Source: an uncultured Bacteroidales bacterium (GTDB lineage: Bacteria > Bacteroidota > Bacteroidia > Bacteroidales > Bacteroidaceae). Taken from it: a DNA stretch of 64,000 bases. Position numbers and translations under genes: made by a program. The notes beneath the pieces are model-generated. The model was not told the DNA's origin, made no database searches, and saw only the letters and a program-made list of their open reading frames with translations. Shown here piece after piece: positions 44,687 through 52,686 of the stretch. Location of the stretch: contig CACYOC010000001.1 of NCBI GenBank assembly GCA_902775975.1, positions 119,781 to 183,780 on the forward strand. Reading direction: 5' to 3'. How positions within the stretch are numbered: the stretch's first letter is position 1; the number at the start of each line of letters is the position of its first letter.

Positions 44687-46759
44687 ATGAAGACAACAGC
44701 AACATGGATATGGTATCCTGGCGACTTTGAAGTCTGGCTGGGCAACATTTTCAATAATCGACGGACAGAACGCGGAGCGATGTTTCCTCCTTTCTGGAAG
44801 CAAGACTCGCACTACGTGACGGTGGAGTTCTCACAGTCATTCGTACTTGACCACGAGGAGACCATCACCATCACGGCTGAAGGGCAGTACAACTTTGCAC
44901 TCGACGGCAAACTTCAGTTTCCCGCCACCTCTTACCGCATTCCTGCCGGTGAGCATAAGCTGAACCTAAAGGTCTGGAACCAGGCAACGCCACCCGCACT
45001 TTTCATTGAAGGAGACAGCATTCATACCGACTCCTCATGGCTTGCCACCTACGAGGACAAGTTGTGGATTGACGAGAATGGCGTGGCTCACGGTTCGGGC
45101 ATCTACGTTCCTGCTGCCTCCTGGCATTTCGACAGTCCTGATACTCCCCCCTCCTCCTACCATCTGGAGTGTCAGGAGCAACGTCCTGTCACCAGCAGCA
45201 ACATCACCCCCAACGGCGTGCTCTACGACTTTGGTCGCGAGACTTTCGGCTATCTGATCGTCAAGAATCTGAAAGGCACCGTGCGCGTCTATTATGGCGA
45301 GAGCCGCGAGGAGGCGCTGGACAAAGACCACTGCGAAACCCTCGACATCCTCACCTCATCCCTCAGCCATCAAACATCATCCATCAAACATCAGCCATCA
45401 TCCATCAAACATCATCCCTCAGACATCGCCAGCAAGGCTTTCCGCTACGTCTATATTGAGAAGGAAGACGATGCCTGCTACGACGAGGTGCTGATGGACT
45501 ACGAGTTCTCGCCCCACGACCTCAGCCACAGCGGTTCCTTCCGCTGTTCTGACGAGGAGCTGAACCGCATCTGGGATGTGGCAGCCTACACGATGGACCT
45601 TACCACCCGCGAGTTCTTTATGGATGGTATCAAGCGCGACCGCTGGACGTGGTCGGGCGACGCTATCCAGTCGTACCTCATGAACTACTATCTGCGTTTC
45701 GACAGCGAGTGTGTCAAGCGCACTATCCGTCAACTGCGCGGCAAAGATCCCGTCACAGCTCACGTCAATACCATCATGGACTACACCTTCTACTGGTTCA
45801 AGTCCGTGCTCGACTACTACCAATATACCGGCGACGTCGATTTCATCCGCGAGATGTGGCCTCGCATGGTGACGCTCATGGACTATGTCCTCAGTCGCAC
45901 CAATAGCGACGGCATGGCCGAAGGACAGCCCGACGACTGGATTTTCGTCGATTGGGTCGATTTCCCCATGCACAAGCGCGGCATTCTCTGTTTCGAGCAG
46001 ATACTGCTCTGCAAGGCACTTGAGACGATGGCACTCTGTGCCAAACTCTTAGGCATCAACAAGAGCGAGTACCGCATCCAATCGGAAGAGTTGCGCAACA
46101 AAGTCAGACAGACCTTCTGGAGCTACGAAGAAAAGACTTATTACCACGCTATCGAGGATGGTGTGCTGAACCGTCAGATTACCAAGTTCCCCAATATGTT
46201 TGCCATCATCTACGGCTATGCCTACGAGGAACAGAAGCGTGAAATCATGCAGAGCGTCATGCTCAATCCCGACATTGCACCTATCACCACTCCCTATATG
46301 CGTTTCTACGAACTGGAGGCGCTCTGTATGGCGGGACTTCAGACGCAGGTCTTGAAGGAGATTCGCGACTACTGGGGAGGAATGCTACGCGAAGGTGCCA
46401 CTTCGTTCTGGGAGAAATATGTGCCTTCCGAAACGGGCACGCAGCATCTTGCCATGTACGGTCGTCCCTACGGCAAGTCGCTCTGCCACGCTTGGGGAGC
46501 CTCGCCCATCTATCTCTTAGGGAAATACTTCTTGGGCGTGAAGCCTACCCAGCCTGGGTATAAGGAGTTTGAAGTGCGCCCCGTCCTGGGCGGATTGGAA
46601 TGGATGGAAGGCAGCGTACCCACGCCTCATGGTATGATACACGTTTCCATGAACGCGTCGCAAGTCAAGGTTCTTGCCACCGAAGGCGAGGGATGGCTGT
46701 ACGTCGGCGAGCAGAAGGTAGCCATTCATCCGAATGAAGAAGTCGTTGTCAATCTGTAA
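44687..46759 (+). CDS. GH78-type alpha-L-rhamnosidase
   Basis: 690 residues from ATG 44687. No signal peptide, so probably cytoplasmic. N-terminal beta-sandwich domains lead to the (alpha/alpha)6 barrel: GSFRCSDEELNRIW, FFMDGIKRDRWTWSGDA (acidic catalytic region), DWIFVDWVDF, SFWEKYVPSE, SLCHAWGASPIYLLGKYFLG. The enzyme releases alpha-L-rhamnose, common in pectin. A repeat insertion at 45353-45427 (SSLSHQTSSIKHQPSSIKH) interrupts the beta domain ahead of the conserved FRYVYI strand. It lies 55 bp after the FGE-like gene and 10 bp before a phosphatase gene; a functional link to the conflict operon is not implied. Confidence 0.86.
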   Translation: MKTTATWIWYPGDFEVWLGNIFNNRRTERGAMFPPFWKQDSHYVTVEFSQSFVLDHEETITITAEGQYNFALDGKLQFPATSYRIPAGEHKLNLKVWNQATPPALFIEGDSIHTDSSWLATYEDKLWIDENGVAHGSGIYVPAASWHFDSPDTPPSSYHLECQEQRPVTSSNITPNGVLYDFGRETFGYLIVKNLKGTVRVYYGESREEALDKDHCETLDILTSSLSHQTSSIKHQPSSIKHHPSDIASKAFRYVYIEKEDDACYDEVLMDYEFSPHDLSHSGSFRCSDEELNRIWDVAAYTMDLTTREFFMDGIKRDRWTWSGDAIQSYLMNYYLRFDSECVKRTIRQLRGKDPVTAHVNTIMDYTFYWFKSVLDYYQYTGDVDFIREMWPRMVTLMDYVLSRTNSDGMAEGQPDDWIFVDWVDFPMHKRGILCFEQILLCKALETMALCAKLLGINKSEYRIQSEELRNKVRQTFWSYEEKTYYHAIEDGVLNRQITKFPNMFAIIYGYAYEEQKREIMQSVMLNPDIAPITTPYMRFYELEALCMAGLQTQVLKEIRDYWGGMLREGATSFWEKYVPSETGTQHLAMYGRPYGKSLCHAWGASPIYLLGKYFLGVKPTQPGYKEFEVRPVLGGLEWMEGSVPTPHGMIHVSMNASQVKVLATEGEGWLYVGEQKVAIHPNEEVVVNL
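45353..45427 (+). repeat. CATCAAACATCATC simple repeat inside the rhamnosidase gene
   Basis: CATCAAACATCATC occurs repeatedly (45368, 45383, 45402), interleaved with CCATC and CCCTCAG words, read in frame as SHQTSSIKHQPSSIKHHPS. Confidence 0.75.
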
Positions 46760-46769
46760 GCATTACCCC

Positions 46770-47222
46770 ATGAAACATCGCATCCTTTTCGTCTGCCACG
46801 GCAACATCTGCCGCTCACCGATGGCAGAGTTCGTCATGAAGGACCTCGTAGAGAAAGCCGGTCTTGCTAACCACTTTGAGATAGCGTCGGCAGCCACCTC
46901 TACCGAAGAAATCGGCAACGGCGTCTATCCCCCAGCCTGTCGCAAACTTGCTGAGCACGGCATCTCCTGCAAGGGGAAAACCGCCCGCCAAATGACGCGT
47001 GCCGACTACCACCGTTTCGACCTCATCATAGGAATGGACCATCGGAACATCGTCAATATGATGCGCATCTTGGGCAGCGACCCGGACAACAAGGTGCATC
47101 TGTTGTTAGAGTACACCGACGATTTCCATGAAGTCGCAGACCCCTGGTACACAGGCGATTTCGAAGCCACCTGGTGCGACGTCCTTGCCGGTTGTCAGGC
47201 GTTGTTAGACTTGCTCCGATAG
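46770..47222 (+). CDS. Low-molecular-weight protein-tyrosine phosphatase
   Basis: 150 residues from ATG 46770. The P-loop FVCHGNICRSPMAE (Cys9, Arg15) and the general-acid loop VADPWYTG define the LMW-PTP family. These enzymes dephosphorylate tyrosine-phosphorylated proteins, often in polysaccharide export control, but no tyrosine kinase or capsule gene is visible in this window. The gene starts 10 bp after the rhamnosidase stop. A candidate small membrane peptide ORF overlaps its 3' end on the other strand. Confidence 0.92.
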   Translation: MKHRILFVCHGNICRSPMAEFVMKDLVEKAGLANHFEIASAATSTEEIGNGVYPPACRKLAEHGISCKGKTARQMTRADYHRFDLIIGMDHRNIVNMMRILGSDPDNKVHLLLEYTDDFHEVADPWYTGDFEATWCDVLAGCQALLDLLR

Positions 47223-47305
47223 ATAAAAATGCCGATGATGACCAGCACCACGACGGCAGCGATTTCCAACCAATCCATTACGATTCTTTTTATTATCATC
47301 TTCAT
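47195..47305 (-). CDS. Candidate single-helix membrane microprotein
   Basis: A 36-codon ORF, MKMIIKRIVMDWLEIAAVVV followed by LVIIGIFIYRSKSNNA, starting 12 bp downstream of the alanine dehydrogenase stop, with GGAAG just upstream of the ATG. A shorter version starts at 47278. One hydrophobic helix with basic ends is what small membrane proteins look like. It overlaps the 3' end of the phosphatase gene by 28 bp. Evidence is only the ORF, spacing and hydrophobicity. Confidence 0.35.
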   Translation of the reverse strand: MKMIIKRIVMDWLEIAAVVVLVIIGIFIYRSKSNNA

Positions 47306-47317
47306 GACTTCCATGTA

Positions 47318-48424
47318 CTACAATACGAGTGGCGAGTATTCCAGACCCCACACCTTCGCAACCGCTTCGTAGGCGCAACGGCCATCGACTATGTTGACGC
47401 CGCGAGCCAGCGAGCGGTCGTCACGGCAGGCCTGCTGCCACCCCTTGTCCGCCAGCGCCAGCACATAGCGCAGCGTGGCATTCGTCAGAGCGATGGTCGA
47501 GGTATTCGGAACGGCTCCCGGGATGTTAGCTACCGCATAGTGGACAATGCCGTCGATGGTATAGACGGGATCGCTATGAGTCGTGGGATGCGACGTCTCG
47601 AAGCAACCGCCTTGGTCGATGGCTACATCGACGAGCACAGTACCTTTCTCCATCAGCGACAGCATATCCTTCGTAATCAGCTTCGGAGCAGCATCACCCG
47701 GAATGAGCACAGAGCCGATGACGACGTCAACGGTGGGCAGTTCGTGGCGGATGTTATGCTCGGACGAATAGAGGGTATGGACGTTGGCAGGCATCTCCGC
47801 CGCCAGCTGTTTCAGTCGGGGCAGCGACACGTCGGTAATGGTGACGTCAGCTCCCATACCTGCGGCGATGCGGGCAGCAGCCTCTCCAACCGTACCACCG
47901 CCCAAGACGAGGACTTTAGCAGGTTTCACGCCGGGCACGCCAGCCATCAGCTTGCCCTTGCCGCCCTTGGTCTTCTGCAGGTAGTAGGCACCGTTCTGCG
48001 TAGCCATGCGTCCTGCCACCTCGCTCATGGGGATAAGCAGCGGCAGCGAGCGGTCGTCGCGCTCCACCGTCTCGTAAGCGATACAGGTGGCTCCGCTCTT
48101 CAGCATGGCATGGGTCAGTTCCTCCTCGCAGGCAAAATGGAAATAGGTGAAGACCACCTGTCCCTTGCGTACCAAGGGATATTCGGGTTCAATGGGCTCT
48201 TTGACCTTAACAATCATGTCGGCCTCGCGATAGACATCCTCGATGGCGGGCAGCATCTGCGCACCCACCGCCTGGTAGTCCTCGTCGCTGAATCCGCTGC
48301 CCTCCCCTGCAGTATGCTGCACATAGACGGTGTGTCCACGTCTTACTAACTCGGCAACGCCAGACGGCGTCATGCCCACTCGGTTCTCGTTGTTCTTAAT
48401 CTCCTTGGGAATTCCTACTTTCAT
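47318..48424 (-). CDS. ald: Alanine dehydrogenase
   Basis: 368 residues, the normal length. MKVGIPKEIKNNENRVGMTP, the catalytic His/Lys region (VKVKEPIEPEY, FTYFHFACE), the NAD-binding VLVLGGGTVGEAAARIAAGMGADV, and C-terminal YAVANIPGAVPNTSTIALTN are the full Ald set. It converts L-alanine and NAD+ to pyruvate, ammonia and NADH, or the reverse, in the cytoplasm. Its promoter region holds a 35-bp inverted repeat covering the -7 box (48463-48497), suggesting repressor or activator control, for example by an Lrp/AsnC-type factor (inference). Confidence 0.94.
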   Translation of the reverse strand: MKVGIPKEIKNNENRVGMTPSGVAELVRRGHTVYVQHTAGEGSGFSDEDYQAVGAQMLPAIEDVYREADMIVKVKEPIEPEYPLVRKGQVVFTYFHFACEEELTHAMLKSGATCIAYETVERDDRSLPLLIPMSEVAGRMATQNGAYYLQKTKGGKGKLMAGVPGVKPAKVLVLGGGTVGEAAARIAAGMGADVTITDVSLPRLKQLAAEMPANVHTLYSSEHNIRHELPTVDVVIGSVLIPGDAAPKLITKDMLSLMEKGTVLVDVAIDQGGCFETSHPTTHSDPVYTIDGIVHYAVANIPGAVPNTSTIALTNATLRYVLALADKGWQQACRDDRSLARGVNIVDGRCAYEAVAKVWGLEYSPLVL

Positions 48425-48462
48425 CGTTGTAAAGATTAAACGTTAAACTTGAGCCTATAAAA

Positions 48463-48497
48463 ATATGTCGCAAATATACGAAATATTCGCGACATAT
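48463..48497 (-). promoter_or_regulatory. Operator-like inverted repeat over the ald promoter
   Basis: ATATGTCGCAAATAT, ACGAA, ATATTCGCGACATAT form 15-bp arms with one mismatch. Read on the minus strand, the arm nearest the gene contains TATATTTG followed by C, a full -7 box, so a protein bound here would cover the promoter. Confidence 0.7.
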
Positions 48498-48583
48498 TGA
48501 TGCTTTAAGAGCAACTTTTTTCCATCGAGTTGAAAAAAATTCTTGCGGAGCAACCCCGCAGATACTTGTCGAGGGTCGGTTTC

Positions 48584-50799
48584 CTACTTATTGAGGTATT
48601 TACGTCCCTTGTAGATGACGAAGCCCCGATGCGCCTTGTCAACCTGCTGGCCCATCATGTTATAGACGGGGGCATCGACGCTGTACATCGTAGCGGGAGT
48701 AGCCTGTCGATGTCCGTCCATGGTAACGGCGTCGATGGCCGTAACGCCCAGAATCTTCTTCAGGCCAGCCAGCGCGTCAATCTTGCCATAGCCGGCTTGT
48801 ATCTTGTTGCCGGAAGGAATGTTGGCGACTTCTGTAGTCCAAGTGTCGTTGACGCAGGTTTCCTTCAGGACGCTCTTGATTTCGTTGACGGTCAGCGTGG
48901 GCTTGGCCTGCAGCCATAAGGCTACGATGCCGGCAGCATGCGGTGTGGACATCGAGGTACCCTGCTCCAGCACATACCAGTTACGACGACCAAACAAGTC
49001 GATGTTCTCAATGAGGGAGTTCTTCGCATCAATACTTTGCGGGTCAGGCACGGCACCATCAGGATTAGTCAGATCCACTGTAAAAATCGTGAGGTCGTAG
49101 CTGTTGGCGGCAGAGATGATACCCTGTCCCGGGGCAATGATGGTAGGATAGGTCTTATTGTTGTCGTCGATGCCCCAACTGGAGAAGTCGGAGATTTCGC
49201 CTATTTGCTGAGTCTTGCCGGTAAGTGTTGACGGCTGGTACTTTTTTACATTGTTTTCCCAGGTTGTCCACTCCGGGCGAGTCATGTACGAGCCGACACT
49301 GATGACGGCATCGCTGCAGATACTGGAGTTAAAGGCGACGTCGCCGTAGCCCTTCGTCCAACCGTTGGCAGCAAAATCGTAACCGCCCGTGACAGTGGGA
49401 GCGTTGAAGCAAGGCTCTGCGTAGTCATCGCCATTGCATACCATCTTGAGGGTCTGTCCTTCTTTGGCTGTGGCGACAATAGCCAGTCGGTATTTTGCGT
49501 CATCCAGCTTCACGACCATATCCTGAAAGCTCAGGATATATAATACGGCTTTCTTGTCAGGATTGACGGTAGGAAATTCGTCGAACTTTGACATCTGCAA
49601 GTTCACCACCTGCCCACTCTTCTGATGCAGCACGTGGTTACCCATATCACTCACCGCACCCGTAGTGGTATCTACCACCTTCAGGTCGATGGAGAAGTCC
49701 TCATAGTCGGAAGCGTAGAAAGAGTAGAGACCGCTATAGACTGCCGGGGCTGTTGCTGTTACTTTCGTGGCTGAGCCCAGCACGGTCTTCGTGGTACCCG
49801 ACTGGGATATCGACTGACTGTTGGCGCCGGCGTTTCCCGGACTCACCAGCACCACGCGCCCCTGCTCGGTACCGTTTCCTGTCACTTCATTCACCGCATA
49901 GGCAATATCGTTACTGCCGTCGTGCAGACCTAAGATATTACCCATACTGATACTCACCACGGCAGGTTTATTGACCTGTTTTGCATAATCAAAGATTTTC
50001 TTGACACACTCGGCAATCAATGTGGTGGAGGTATATTCATCCAGTCCGCACAGGAAGAGCTCCGCCTCGGGCGCAACACCCTGCTGTCCGTTTCCCACTG
50101 CGCTACCTGCGGCTGTAGCTGCCGTATGCGTTCCGTGCGATGTCATCATATTGTCGGTCTTAACACCCGTGATGGCACTACTGGGAAAAGACGTGTAGTT
50201 ACCCTCACTATCGAGCATCATCATACCCTGTACGATGCGCGTCGAACCGTCAGCATTGCGGAAGGCGGCGTGGTTAAAGTCGATACCCTGGTCGATAATG
50301 CCCACTATGACACCTTGCCGGTATAGGCTTGGGGCAGTCCGGCGGCAGCGGCCTTTGTCGCTTCTACAATCTGTTCAGCCTTCGTCTCCTTACGTGCCAG
50401 GTTGTTCATGGGCCGCATCATTTCGTCAGCCTTCACGTAGCTGATTTCCTCTACCTCCTCCAACGCCTGCAGTCTGTCTGCGGGAATGTACAGTGCCACC
50501 ATCCTGCCAATCTGGTAGCGCACCTTGACACCCATCTGCTCCAGACGGGCAGTGGGACACTCGGCACCCTCCTTTAGCATGGCAATGGCTGAGAAGGATG
50601 CTATCGTACCGTCTGCATTGAAGCTGACGGCAATCGTCTTGTTCACCGCCTTGGGGTCAAGGGGTTCTGCACCCTGTGCACGACGCTGCGCACTTTTTTC
50701 TACCAGCCGTGTCAGTCGCTGGTCAATCTTCTGGGCGTTCATGCCTACTGTCAGCAGTAACGCCAACAAAGTCATCATTATTTTCATCGACTTTTCCAT
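48584..50799 (-). pseudogene. Subtilisin-like (S8) secreted peptidase split by a one-base frameshift
   Basis: Two abutting frames make one protein. The 5' part (50305-50799) has a signal peptide and an I9-like propeptide-type region and ends ...LPQAYTGKVS-stop. The 3' part (48584-50305) continues with IVGIIDQGIDFNH (catalytic Asp), SHGTHTAATAAG (His) and GTSMSTPHAAG (Ser), then the C-terminal tag NMMGQQVDKAHRGFVIYKG. Restoring one G at about 50310 (AAGGTGTC to AAGGGTGTC, minus strand) gives the expected TGKGVIVGIID. All triad residues survive, so this is either a recent inactivation or a base-calling error in a G-run. The intact protein would be about 737 residues. Confidence 0.85.
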
Positions 50800-50828
50800 G
50801 ATTTATTGCTCCTTATTCTGTTTACTCT

Positions 50829-52493
50829 TTACTTTTTCAACTGATCCAGCGCCTGCTTGATGGCATTAGAGGCCTCCGGCGTAAAAGTGAGCTGCGTCTC
50901 CAGGAAGTCGTGAGAATGAAGACCACCCATCGACCAAATCTTGCTGACGTTGCTATTGGCGGGATTGACAGAGACCGTTCCCGTGCCCCACAGGTTATCG
51001 CTGTCAATGGCGCCACCCGTCCAGGCATCGTTCGTGCCATAGACGAAGACGATGCGCTTCGTCGTGGTGTTGACCCACGAGCGGACACTCTTCATCAGCT
51101 GGCCGCCGTCCCACTGGTCTGTATAGACGTCGCCATAATAGCCAAGGGTACCGAAATTGTTACGTGCTATCTCGTCGCAGTATTCAGGCGTCACAAAGCT
51201 GCCGGCAGGCAGCAGCGAGTAGTCCTGTGCCAAGGTGCCGAGTTCGCGGAGAGCCTGTATCTCGTAGGCTAAGCCGTAGTCTGAGTTACGTATCGTTTTG
51301 ATTTCATCCACCGAGTAGCCACGGCGACGGGCAGCAGCAGAGTTTTGCGATGTTCCTGCTGCGGACAGCTTTTCTTCCAGCTGTTTCTGAGTCATAAAGA
51401 CAAATTCCACTATCTTGTACAAGCGGTCGTCCTTTTCGGGATGAACCGTGTCAAAGTCGTTGGGGTCAGGCACCATGGTACACCAGCTGTAGAAGGGAAT
51501 GTAAGCGAACTTTTCCAACAGGTATGCGTAGAAATCGTACAGGACGCCTACCGTTGCTGCCTTCTCGATGTCGGCGGGATATTTACGTATCAGTCGCAAA
51601 TAGGCATCAGGAGCCGCCTGGTAATAGAAACGCAGACAAGCATCACGCAACGCCTTGTTGTTGACGATGGCTGCAGGATAGGCTCGCAGCAGCTTGTAGG
51701 CCTTGTCCTCGTTAGTGCCAGCAGGATAGCCCGAGCCGCACACATCCTTGAGATAGGTTCCCACCGACTTGTCAGCTGACGACTCTGCAGTACCTGCCAG
51801 GAAGGGAGCACAGAAAGGCATGTAGAGGTCTATGTCGTTCCATCCGTATTTATCGCTGTAGTAGGCATAGAGCGTAGTATTGATGCCGCATTTGCTGGTG
51901 CCTGTGCTGACCCACTTGTTGCCCTTTGTGAAAAGGTACTTCTTCATGAGCGTCACAATTTGGTGCAAGTCTGCAGCAGACTGCTCGGCATTCAGAAACG
52001 TGAAGTTGATATTCGTTTTGGGTTCGGGCTGCGACTCTCCAAAGTAGCGGTGCTCGACATACAACGAGTTACAATTCAGATACTTGGCAATGTGGTGCTT
52101 CTCTATGCCGCTGATATACCTGCTGAGCTCATAGCCGTTGGTATAGAGCATCACGGGAGCATTCAAGTCGGTAATCTCCAAGAAGCACATCTGCTTGAAG
52201 GTACCTTTGGAGACGTCGCTGTTATCTACCAGCTGGTCAACGTAGAAGTAGTAGCCTTCACGGTCTCCGAAAAGCTCATAATCCTTATGGACGTTACTGA
52301 CACCAGGGATGGCACTGATCGTCTTCCCCATCTCGTCCAGCTCCTCGCTATCGTCCTCTTGCTGCTGTTGTTGTTGCTTCGGCTCATAGGGATTTCTGAG
52401 TGCCTCCACTTCGTTGCTGCGTTCGCAGCCAGTCGTCACGGTGCCCATCAGCACAACGGCCGCCAGCACCCACACCTTATATATATTCTTCAT
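50829..52493 (-). CDS. S37/S28-like serine peptidase lipoprotein
   Basis: 554 residues from ATG 52493 (MKNIYKVWVLAAVVLMGTVT, lipobox ending TTGC). The frame stays open upstream through repeat DNA, so the longer start at 52592 is rejected. Motifs: LYVEHRYFGESQPEP, the nucleophile elbow STGTSKCG, YGTNDAWTGG (Asp) and GGLHSHDF (His). They match the alpha/beta-hydrolase peptidases of families S37 (tripeptidyl aminopeptidase-like) and S28. A Q-run (QQQQQQ) follows the signal. It lies in a run of minus-strand exported peptidases (S8, this one, S41), consistent with protein foraging. Confidence 0.82.
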   Translation of the reverse strand: MKNIYKVWVLAAVVLMGTVTTGCERSNEVEALRNPYEPKQQQQQQEDDSEELDEMGKTISAIPGVSNVHKDYELFGDREGYYFYVDQLVDNSDVSKGTFKQMCFLEITDLNAPVMLYTNGYELSRYISGIEKHHIAKYLNCNSLYVEHRYFGESQPEPKTNINFTFLNAEQSAADLHQIVTLMKKYLFTKGNKWVSTGTSKCGINTTLYAYYSDKYGWNDIDLYMPFCAPFLAGTAESSADKSVGTYLKDVCGSGYPAGTNEDKAYKLLRAYPAAIVNNKALRDACLRFYYQAAPDAYLRLIRKYPADIEKAATVGVLYDFYAYLLEKFAYIPFYSWCTMVPDPNDFDTVHPEKDDRLYKIVEFVFMTQKQLEEKLSAAGTSQNSAAARRRGYSVDEIKTIRNSDYGLAYEIQALRELGTLAQDYSLLPAGSFVTPEYCDEIARNNFGTLGYYGDVYTDQWDGGQLMKSVRSWVNTTTKRIVFVYGTNDAWTGGAIDSDNLWGTGTVSVNPANSNVSKIWSMGGLHSHDFLETQLTFTPEASNAIKQALDQLKK

Positions 52494-52686
52494 TATATTT
52501 ACAATTTGATGTTTCACATCGAGCCTGCTCACGCTCGGCAATCGGTGCAAGCACCATTGCTCTCGCTTAATCGCAGCCTTGACAATTGACAATTTACAAT
52601 TTATTTTTCAATTTATTTATTTCGAACACAGAGACACAGAGTTTTTCATTTCTCATTTTCTCATTCTCTCATTTTCTCATTTTCAA
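52494..52686 (-). repeat. Leader of simple repeats with a 73-bp palindromic insertion
   Basis: Read on the minus strand: AATGAGAAAATGAG repeats, then CTCTGTGTCTCTGTGTTCG, AAATAAATAAATTG, AATTGTAAATTGTC and the ATG region. It matches 8040-8155. Between two TCAA words sits an extra 73 bp (about 52507-52579) holding GGTGC-AA-GCACC and CGAGC ... GCTCG palindromes that are missing from the 8-kb copy. Confidence 0.7.

Noticed and set aside
45530-45549. ACAGCG-GTTCCTTC-CGCTGT hairpin in the rhamnosidase as another hairpin-family member
   Set aside because: It encodes the conserved GSFRCS motif of GH78, so the resemblance is probably coincidence; the loop is also 8 bases.
47174-48349. 391-codon plus-strand ORF opposite ald
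   Set aside because: Shadow of alanine dehydrogenase.
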